Assembly: GCA_964560325.1 (NCBI GenBank)
Contig: CAZLLV010000365.1
Span: 1 to 21,912 of the forward strand
Length of the DNA stretch: 21,912 nt
Origin: CAZLLV01 sp964560325
GTDB taxonomy: Bacteria; Acidobacteriota; Thermoanaerobaculia; Multivoradales; DATKCC01
Direction of reading: 5' to 3'
This document shows positions 16,469 to 21,912 of the stretch, piece after piece. Position 1 is the first letter of the stretch; every line of letters begins with the position of its first letter. The notes below the pieces were generated by a model. It was not told the origin of the DNA. It did no database searches and was given only the letters and a program-made list of their open reading frames with translations. The position numbers and the translations under genes were made by a program.

Positions 16469-18427
16469 TCACCAGCCGATACCGTAGTCATCCCCGTAGT
16501 CACTCGCCCCGCCCCACATCGTGCCGTGCTCGCGATCGAACCAGATCGCGGTGATCGGCCCCGACGTCTTCGCCGCCGACTCCACGTCGTACCCCATCCC
16601 GCGCAGCGCCTCGATCACCCACGGCGGCATGTCCTCACGCACCGTCAGGCGCCCGGGGCGGCTCGCGTGGTCGCCGAACGACGACAGCATCTGGTAGCTG
16701 GTGACGTTCGCCGCCTCCGCCGCCTCCTGCGGGTCCATCCCCCACTCGACCACGTTCAGGAAGAACTGGAGGAGGTTCTGGTCCTGCGTGTCCCCGCCTT
16801 GCACCGCGAAGGCGAGGAGCGGCTTCCCGTCCTCGAGCGCCAGCGTCGGCGTCAGCGTCACCCGTGGCCGCTTGCCCGGCTCGACCACGTTGTACGGGTT
16901 CTCCCGCCGGTCGACCACGAAGCTCTGCATCCGCTGCGACAGCCCGATCCCGGTGTCACCGGCGACGAACGCCGGCACCCACGCGCCGCTCGGCGTGACG
17001 GAGACCACCCATCCCTCCGCATCCGCCGCGACGATCGACGTGGTCCCGGCCCGGAACGCCTCGTCGAATGCCTCATCGTCCGAGCCGTCCGCCAGCCGCT
17101 CCGTCCCGGCCGCCGGCCGGGCCGCGTTCGGATCGCCCCACGGCTTCCCCTCCCGGTCGTCCCCCGGCGGCCACGATTCCAGCAGGTCGAGGAACGGGTT
17201 CTCCCCCTCCTGGAAGGCGTACGGATCGCCCGGGCCGATCTCGGGGTCGTTCCTCTCCCAGTCGATCGTCGCCCGCCGCGCCGCCGCGTACTCCTTCGAC
17301 AAGAGGCCCGCGACCGGCTCCTCGGGCGGGAAGTACGGATCGCCGTAGTAGAAGTCCCGGTCGGCGAAGGCGAGGCTCATCGCCTGGTAGAGGGCGTGGA
17401 CGTAGCGCGCGCTGTTGTAGCCCATCGCTTCGAGGTCGAGCGGCTCCAGGATGTTGAGCGCCTGGAGCAGCACCGGCCCCTGCGTCCAGGTGTTGAGCTT
17501 GTAGACGTCGATCCCGTCGTAGGAGACCTTCACCGGCTCCTCGAAGATCACCTCCCAGGAGGCCAGATCCTCCATCGTGAAGAGCCCGCCCGCCTCGCGC
17601 GTGGCGCGCACCAGCTCCTCCGCGATGTCGCCCCGGTAGAAGCGGTCGTAGGCGGCGGCGATCGCCTCCTCGCGGCTCGCACCGGCCGCCAGCGCCCGGC
17701 TCTCGGACTCGACCAGCTTGCGCAGGGTGCGCGCGAGGTCGGGCTGGCGGAAGACCTGCCCCGGCTCGGGAGCCCGCGACGCCTCCCACGCCGACATCGA
17801 CGGCCCCTGGAGGAAGACCGCGGTCGAGCTCTCCCACTGCTCGATCACGTCCCGCTCGCGCTCGATCCGGGAGACGAGCCCGGCTTCGATCGGGAAGCCC
17901 TCCGCCATCTGGATCGCCGGCCCGAGCACGTCGGCGAGCGAGAGGGTGCCGTACTCGGCGAGCATCTTCATCAGCGCCCCCGGGTTGCCCGGCGTGGTCG
18001 CCGCCAGGGGGCCGTACTCCGGCGGGTAGCGCTCGCCCCGCTCGCGGAACAGCTCCGCCGTGGCGCCGGTCGGGGCCACGCCGAGGCCGTTGACGCCGAT
18101 CACCTCACCCGAGCGCGGATCGTAGATCAGCGCCTGCGTCTCGCCGCCCCAGCCGATCGTGTCCCACATGGTGCAGGTGGCGGCGAGCATGGCGGCCGCC
18201 GCGTCGACCGCGTTGCCCCCCTTCTGAAACGCCATCGCCCCCGCCGTCGCCGCCAGAGGCTTGCCGGTGACGGCGAGCCAGTGCTTCGCATGCAGCACCG
18301 GCTTGTCGACGCCCTCGGCGGCGGCGGGTGGCGAGGAGAGGAGCGCCAGGACGAGCACCGAGGCAACGAGAGGGATCGAGAGGAGGGCGAGGACGGTTCG
18401 AGAGTGCCGGGACGAGACGTTCCGCAT
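16469..18427 (-). CDS. ggt: exported gamma-glutamyltransferase family protein
   Basis: A 652-aa N-terminal-nucleophile hydrolase precursor with a signal peptide (hydrophobic run about 11-37 ending PAAAEG), so it should act in the periplasm or outside. Family landmarks: GKPLAATAGAMAFQKGGNAVDAAAA, TTPGNPGALMKMLAEYG, LADVLGPAIQMAEGFP (read in parts). The predicted autoprocessing nucleophile is Thr462 in GTTSIVAAD, giving a large subunit of about 461 and a small one of about 191 residues. The small subunit has LTPTLALEDGKPLLAFAVQGGD. Two classic motifs are altered: the glycine stretch before the substrate pocket reads GWGGETQ, and the oxyanion-side SPGGGRI equivalent reads VQGGDTQDQ. Substrate may therefore not be glutathione. 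ATG 18427 has GGAGG five to six bases upstream. Family certain; gamma-glutamyl specificity not. Confidence 0.88.
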   Translation of the reverse strand: MRNVSSRHSRTVLALLSIPLVASVLVLALLSSPPAAAEGVDKPVLHAKHWLAVTGKPLAATAGAMAFQKGGNAVDAAAAMLAATCTMWDTIGWGGETQALIYDPRSGEVIGVNGLGVAPTGATAELFRERGERYPPEYGPLAATTPGNPGALMKMLAEYGTLSLADVLGPAIQMAEGFPIEAGLVSRIERERDVIEQWESSTAVFLQGPSMSAWEASRAPEPGQVFRQPDLARTLRKLVESESRALAAGASREEAIAAAYDRFYRGDIAEELVRATREAGGLFTMEDLASWEVIFEEPVKVSYDGIDVYKLNTWTQGPVLLQALNILEPLDLEAMGYNSARYVHALYQAMSLAFADRDFYYGDPYFPPEEPVAGLLSKEYAAARRATIDWERNDPEIGPGDPYAFQEGENPFLDLLESWPPGDDREGKPWGDPNAARPAAGTERLADGSDDEAFDEAFRAGTTSIVAADAEGWVVSVTPSGAWVPAFVAGDTGIGLSQRMQSFVVDRRENPYNVVEPGKRPRVTLTPTLALEDGKPLLAFAVQGGDTQDQNLLQFFLNVVEWGMDPQEAAEAANVTSYQMLSSFGDHASRPGRLTVREDMPPWVIEALRGMGYDVESAAKTSGPITAIWFDREHGTMWGGASDYGDDYGIGW

Positions 18428-18576
18428 GGGTTCCTCCGAAGGCAGGCCGACACTCTGCCCAGAGGGAGGTTCGGGCGAAGCCGCCGGCCGATGGGAGATC
18501 GAAGCTGATGGGAGTATGCCACGACGAGCCCAGCCGACTTCGTGGTGTGGACCTTACGATCCCTGCCAATTCTCTC

Positions 18577-18582
18577 TACACT
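18577..18582 (+). promoter_or_regulatory. candidate -10 for a leaderless ParD-like gene
   Basis: TACACT ends six bases before the ATG at 18589 and no ribosome binding site is present, so transcription would start at the initiation codon. TTACGA (18554-18559) lies 17 bases upstream as a weak -35. Seen by eye only. Confidence 0.3.
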
Positions 18583-18588
18583 CGCCCC

Positions 18589-18816
18589 ATGGCCACGATG
18601 AACGTCTCTATTCCCGACACTTTACTTAGCTTCGTCGAGGCACAAGTCACCGAACGAGGCCACGGCACGACGAACGAATACATCTGCCAGTTCATCCGCA
18701 ACGACCAGGAGCGGTTGCAGCTCAGGCGCCTGATCCTGGACGGCGCTACGTCCGCACCGGCTGGTCCGGCGGACTCGGCGTACTTCGATACGCTTCGGGA
18801 ACGCGCACGCCGTTAG
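18589..18816 (+). CDS. ParD-like ribbon-helix-helix antitoxin (solitary)
   Basis: A 75-aa protein with the layout of ParD/CopG antitoxins: MNVSIPDTLLSFVEAQVTERG (in parts) as beta strand plus first helix, GTTNEYICQFIRNDQERLQLRRLI as the second helical part, then a flexible acidic/Ala segment and a basic C-terminus (FDTLRERARR) that in the family wraps the ParE toxin. RHH proteins bind operator DNA as dimers through the N-terminal strand. ATG 18598 (codon 4) is an alternative start. No ParE-type toxin follows: 68 bases downstream lies the 3' end of an opposing gene, with a hairpin between. It may be an orphan antitoxin, a solitary repressor, or act on a toxin elsewhere. Composition is less GC-rich than the neighbouring GGT gene. 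Confidence 0.8.
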   Translation: MATMNVSIPDTLLSFVEAQVTERGHGTTNEYICQFIRNDQERLQLRRLILDGATSAPAGPADSAYFDTLRERARR

Positions 18817-18829
18817 CGCCGAGTAAGAG

Positions 18830-18846
18830 TGGGCTCGAGGAGCCCA
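18830..18846. terminator. hairpin between convergent genes
   Basis: TGGGCTC (18830-18836) and GAGCCCA (18840-18846) form a seven-pair stem with a GAG loop, placed 14 bases after the ParD-like stop and 39 bases past the nuclease stop on the other strand. On the minus strand it is followed by a short CTCTT run. A bidirectional terminator is plausible. Confidence 0.45.
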
Positions 18847-18884
18847 TGCTGCCCACCCTCTCACGATGGCTGCCCATCTCCGCG

Positions 18885-19814
18885 TCACCGCGGGTCCGCA
18901 TCATCCACGTAGTCCTTCACGCTGACCTTGATCATGTAGTGATCGGAGAGGAAGCGATCGTGCAGCTCGAGATCCGACGACCGGAGAACGTATTGGCGCG
19001 TGTAACGGAACTCCGGCCTTCCCGGCGCGATGAACACCCGATCGAAGGGCGACTCGCCGTACTCCCGGCTCCAATAGGTGGCGGCATCGTTGTTGTTGAG
19101 ATCGACGAAGCCACTATTCACGAAGGTCTCCACGGCCGGCTCGTCGTTCTTGAGGATGTTCGTGTCGCCGATCAGCATGAGGCTCGGATCCTTCTCGGTG
19201 CGTTGCAGCACATCACACAACGTCTTCGCCTCCCTTTCGCGCACCTGCCGGTTTCGGGTGACCCCACCGTAATTGGACTTCATGTGCAAGGGAACGACCG
19301 AGAGAGTTCTCGTTTCCTCGAGTTGTTCCCACTCGCCGTCCTCCGATCTACGCCAGGCGCGCACGTTGGACCGAAACGACAGCAGGTGCGGCTTCCGGTC
19401 CCACAGCCGGTATGAGTCGAGCTCGTGGAGCACGTCCAGGGGACGGACGTCCGACAGCGTCAAGCGTCCCGTGTGCCACATCGCCGCGCAGAGCTGGGAC
19501 CGATCGCCGGAGCTCCGATTCGGGAGAACGATGTATCTCCACGGCGTGTCCAGGTGCTCTTCGAGTAGGTAGCAGACGATGTCCAGATCGGAGTTGCGCC
19601 GCTCCGAAACGGCCCGGCTCTCGATAACCGGCTGGTTCTCGAACAGGCGGACCTCCTCCTGCTCCGGAGTCATGTAGACCTCTTGCAGCACGATGAGGTC
19701 TACACCCGCCATCTCGATGTGATCCGCAAGGGCGTAGGCACTCTGCCGACGGAGCGCGCGGTTGCTCCCGGAAAGGTGTTCGATGTTCCAACTCGCAACT
19801 TGAAGGAAACTCAT
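18885..19814 (-). CDS. endonuclease/exonuclease/phosphatase (EEP) family protein
   Basis: A 309-aa enzyme of the DNase I-like EEP fold with all catalytic signatures: Asn10 in ASWNIEHL, Glu45 in DLIVLQEVY, His177 in VVPLHMKS, GDTN with Asp217 and Asn219, Asp258-Arg259 in SPFDRVFI and Asp291-His292 in LSDHYMIKV. These predict a metal-dependent phosphodiesterase or phosphomonoesterase; substrate (DNA, RNA, phospholipid head group or other) cannot be read from sequence. There is no signal peptide, so cytoplasmic. ATG 19814 with GGAG eight bases upstream is preferred; the frame extends 32 codons further without family similarity. Third-position composition is visibly less GC-rich than flanking genes, suggesting transfer together with the neighbouring antitoxin-like gene. 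It is divergent from the L,D-transpeptidase. Confidence 0.85.
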   Translation of the reverse strand: MSFLQVASWNIEHLSGSNRALRRQSAYALADHIEMAGVDLIVLQEVYMTPEQEEVRLFENQPVIESRAVSERRNSDLDIVCYLLEEHLDTPWRYIVLPNRSSGDRSQLCAAMWHTGRLTLSDVRPLDVLHELDSYRLWDRKPHLLSFRSNVRAWRRSEDGEWEQLEETRTLSVVPLHMKSNYGGVTRNRQVREREAKTLCDVLQRTEKDPSLMLIGDTNILKNDEPAVETFVNSGFVDLNNNDAATYWSREYGESPFDRVFIAPGRPEFRYTRQYVLRSSDLELHDRFLSDHYMIKVSVKDYVDDADPR

Positions 19815-19979
19815 GATCCGATCTCCATTGGTTTGAGCGGCACACAGGTGGACGGACGGAGAGAGAAAATTTCCGCAATTGCCTCGATAAGCGGCCGCCA
19901 ATCCGACCACATCCCTCCGATCCCACCAGGGATGTAGCTAGCCCTGCGAGTGGAATCTACTTTGCAGACCTTGAAGGCT
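19815..19979. other. divergent intergenic region
   Basis: Separates the EEP gene (minus) from the L,D-transpeptidase (plus) and must hold both promoters, but no convincing -35/-10 pair was found. A hairpin CATCCCT/AGGGATG (19910-19934, 11-base loop) lies about 45 bases before the transpeptidase start. Confidence 0.4.
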
Positions 19980-21680
19980 ATGCAGCCTTCGAATCTCCTG
20001 TCAAACCGTCACCCGTCCGTCCTCGTTCTCCTCGTCTCTCTAGCCTTCGTCCTCGCCGGCCCGCCGGCCGCGGCGCAGGACGCGGGCTCGCTCCCCCAGG
20101 GGATCGAGACCCGCCTCGCCGAGTCGCCGGCTACGGCGCCCGCTCTTGAGGGGTTGGCGCAGGCCACGCGGGAGCGGGTGGTGGAGGCCGCGGGGCGGTT
20201 CTACGAGGAACACAGCCACGAAGCCGTCTGGCTCGAGGAAGGACGGCCGTCCGGCCGGGTCGAGGAGCTGCTCGGCGCCATCGACGGCGTCACCGCCGAC
20301 GGCCTATCACCCGAGACCTACGGTCCGGACGCGCTCCGCCGCCTCGCACAGCAAGCGAGCCAGGGCACGGACGCCGCCGCCCAGGCCGAGCTCGCCCTGT
20401 CGCAGACCTTCCTCACCCTGGTCGAGCACCTCGGCTCCGGGCGCCTCGACCCCGACCGTGCCGACACGCCCTGGTACATCGAGAACCCGAGCCCCGACCT
20501 GGCGGCGGCCCTCGCCGAGATCGCGGGCGGCGCCGGCGTACGGCCGACGTTGGAGGCCGCGCGGCCGGTCCACGACGGCTACGAGCGCCTGCGCCAGGGG
20601 CTCGAACGCTACCGGGCGATCGCCGACGCCGGCGGCTGGCCGCAGGTGCCGGAGGGGCAGGTCCTGAACCCCGGCGACACCGCTCCGCGCGAGCGGATCG
20701 AAGCGCTGGTCGCGCGGCTCCAGCCCGAAGGCTTCCTGCCGGAGGGCTACACCCCCTCGCCGCCCGAGGGCGCGGCGGGTGACGGCTCCGGCGAGCTCCT
20801 CTACGACGAGCAGCTCTCGGACGCCGTCGGCCGGTTCCAGGGGCGCTACGGCATCGTGGTCGACGGCCTGGTCGGCCCCGAGACACTGGGCGCCATGAAC
20901 CTCTCCGCCGCCGAGCGCGTCGAACGGATCGCGATCAACCTCGAGCGCTGGCGCTGGCTGCCCGACGACCTCGGGCAGCGCCACGTTCGGGTCGACGTGC
21001 CCGGCTTCGAGGTGCGCGCCTACGACGGCGGCGAGCCGGCGCTCTCGATGAAGGTCGTGGTCGGCAAGGAGGGGGCCGGCACGCCGTCGTTCAGCGACCG
21101 GATGACGCACGCCATCATCAACCCCTACTGGAACGTGCCGCACTCGATCACCGTCTCCGAGATCCTGCCCCAGGCGCGCCAGGAACCCGTCTACCTCGAG
21201 GAGAACGACTACGAGATCGTCACCGGCTGGGGCAACGACGCCGAAGTCGTCGGCGCTTCCGCCACCGCCTTCGCCAACCTCGAGAGCGGCGAGTGGCGCA
21301 TCCGCGAGCGCTCCGGACCCGGCAACGCGCTCGGGCAGATCAAGTTCATGTTCCCGAACGAGCACAACATCTACCTGCACGACACGCCGGCCGAGCATCT
21401 CTTCGAAGAGGACGTGCGTGCCTTCTCCCACGGCTGCATCCGCCTGGAGCGCCCCTTCGAGCTCGGCGGCTGGCTCTTCGGCCCCTCGAGCGAGTGGAGC
21501 GCGAGCCGCCTGCGCCAGGCGGTCGACTCCGGCGAGCGCCAGCGCGTCGACCTCCCCGAAGAGATCCCCGTCTACCTCCTCTACTGGACCGCCCGCGCCA
21601 GCGAAGACGGCACGGTCCACTTCCGCACGGACCTCTACGGCCACGACGAGACGCTCGCGGCGGAGCTGGGCGTGGGGTGA
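19980..21680 (+). CDS. L,D-transpeptidase, YcbB/LdtD family
   Basis: A 566-aa periplasmic enzyme predicted to make 3-3 cross-links in peptidoglycan or attach proteins to it. Signal peptide about residues 1-32 (hydrophobic SVLVLLVSLAFVLAG, then PPAAAQ). A scaffold domain as in YcbB (RFYEEHSHEAVWLEEGRPS, read in parts) is followed by a peptidoglycan-binding-1 motif (AVGRFQGRYGIVVDGLVGPETLGAMN, in parts) and a C-terminal YkuD catalytic domain with His467 in LHDTP and the SHGCIRLE signature, nucleophile Cys486. INPYWNVPHSI is the usual conserved strand of this subfamily. Length is close to E. coli YcbB (615). ATG 19980 gives a clean signal peptide and has GAAGG just upstream at tight spacing; GTG 19950 is in frame and possible. 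Single gene, divergent from the EEP nuclease. Confidence 0.92.
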   Translation: MQPSNLLSNRHPSVLVLLVSLAFVLAGPPAAAQDAGSLPQGIETRLAESPATAPALEGLAQATRERVVEAAGRFYEEHSHEAVWLEEGRPSGRVEELLGAIDGVTADGLSPETYGPDALRRLAQQASQGTDAAAQAELALSQTFLTLVEHLGSGRLDPDRADTPWYIENPSPDLAAALAEIAGGAGVRPTLEAARPVHDGYERLRQGLERYRAIADAGGWPQVPEGQVLNPGDTAPRERIEALVARLQPEGFLPEGYTPSPPEGAAGDGSGELLYDEQLSDAVGRFQGRYGIVVDGLVGPETLGAMNLSAAERVERIAINLERWRWLPDDLGQRHVRVDVPGFEVRAYDGGEPALSMKVVVGKEGAGTPSFSDRMTHAIINPYWNVPHSITVSEILPQARQEPVYLEENDYEIVTGWGNDAEVVGASATAFANLESGEWRIRERSGPGNALGQIKFMFPNEHNIYLHDTPAEHLFEEDVRAFSHGCIRLERPFELGGWLFGPSSEWSASRLRQAVDSGERQRVDLPEEIPVYLLYWTARASEDGTVHFRTDLYGHDETLAAELGVG

Positions 21681-21771
21681 GAGCTCGCGGCTGATGGCAG
21701 CCCGTGGTGGAAGTCCGCGTGGCCGCGCGCATGGGGCTTGCGAGACGTATTCAAGGCACGAGGAGGAGGCG

Positions 21772-21789
21772 ATGCGGTGTCATCGTTGA
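21772..21789 (+). CDS. five-codon mini-ORF behind a strong ribosome binding site
   Basis: AGGAGGAGG (21761-21769) is directly followed by ATG, four sense codons (Arg, Cys, His, Arg) and TGA. Too short to be a protein gene by itself; it could be a leader peptide for a gene beyond the window, or chance. Confidence 0.2.
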   Translation: MRCHR

Positions 21790-21810
21790 CGACGAGTAAC
21801 GTAGAAGCCG

Positions 21811-21842
21811 GCCGCAACCCCCATGCGCCCAAGGGTTGCGGC
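21811..21842. terminator. perfect 10-bp hairpin near the right edge
   Basis: GCCGCAACCC (21811-21820) pairs with GGGTTGCGGC (21833-21842) around a 12-base loop, about 130 bases after the transpeptidase stop and 22 bases after the mini-ORF. No T tract follows. It may end transpeptidase transcription or act as an attenuator for a gene to the right. Nothing else recognisable lies in 21681-21912. Confidence 0.4.
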
Positions 21843-21912
21843 GGCGTGGGGCCATCTACAGCGTTGCCGCTCCTCGACGATGGCTCGGCATCGCCTGCGT
21901 CGCGGCGCCTCG

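Noticed and set aside
16526..18508. Plus-strand open frame of 660 codons opposite the GGT gene
   Set aside because: Shadow frame; GGT family motifs are clear on the minus strand.

Overview
The window comes from a very GC-rich Gram-negative bacterium. It carries outer-membrane biogenesis chaperones (SurA-type parvulins), a lipoprotein, a YcbB-type L,D-transpeptidase and a secreted hexaheme cytochrome c. This gene mix would suit Acidobacteriota (for example Thermoanaerobaculia) or another high-GC phylum with a similar gene set, but the taxonomic placement is inference; no rRNA or tRNA gene is visible.

Layout, left to right. (1) 52-5712, minus strand: a three-gene operon mfd, PPIase lipoprotein, SurA-like PPIase, with the first junction a 4-bp ATGA overlap and the second a 56-bp overlap. 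(2) 6052-9333, minus strand: a markedly more AT-rich island holding SIR2-like NADase, HerA-like ATPase and a small KTSC-domain protein, all overlapping (11 bp and 4 bp). SIR2 plus HerA is a known antiphage pair (Nezha); the translationally coupled KTSC gene is the unusual part and the best candidate here for an undescribed system variant. (3) 9340-11620: a zone of accessory remnants. It holds an orphan DUF433 antitoxin-like gene, a lone hypothetical gene with an elaborate 5' leader, a truncated nucleotidyltransferase, two copies of a ~215-bp structured repeat whose stem arms differ in sequence but pair within each copy, and a duplicated 51-bp tail of the neighbouring ferritin-like gene.

(4) 11622-15307, minus strand: ferritin-like diiron protein downstream of a ~1012-aa secreted cytochrome with six CXXCH motifs, separated by a perfect hairpin. 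(5) 15548-16465, plus strand: membrane-anchored DUF6544-like protein, convergent with (6) an exported gamma-glutamyltransferase family protein, 16469-18427, minus. (7) 18589-19814: a solitary ParD/RHH-like antitoxin and, convergent to it, an endonuclease/exonuclease/phosphatase-family enzyme; composition again looks less GC-rich. (8) 19980-21680, plus strand: L,D-transpeptidase. The last ~230 bases hold a 5-codon mini-ORF behind a strong ribosome binding site and a 10-bp hairpin, but no recognisable gene.

Functionally, the housekeeping blocks deal with transcription-coupled repair, envelope protein folding, cell-wall cross-linking, redox and iron handling. The accessory blocks are dominated by predicted defence and toxin-antitoxin parts, many degraded, around one intact SIR2-HerA-KTSC operon. 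Long antisense open frames opposite mfd, the cytochrome and the GGT gene are high-GC shadows and are not annotated.
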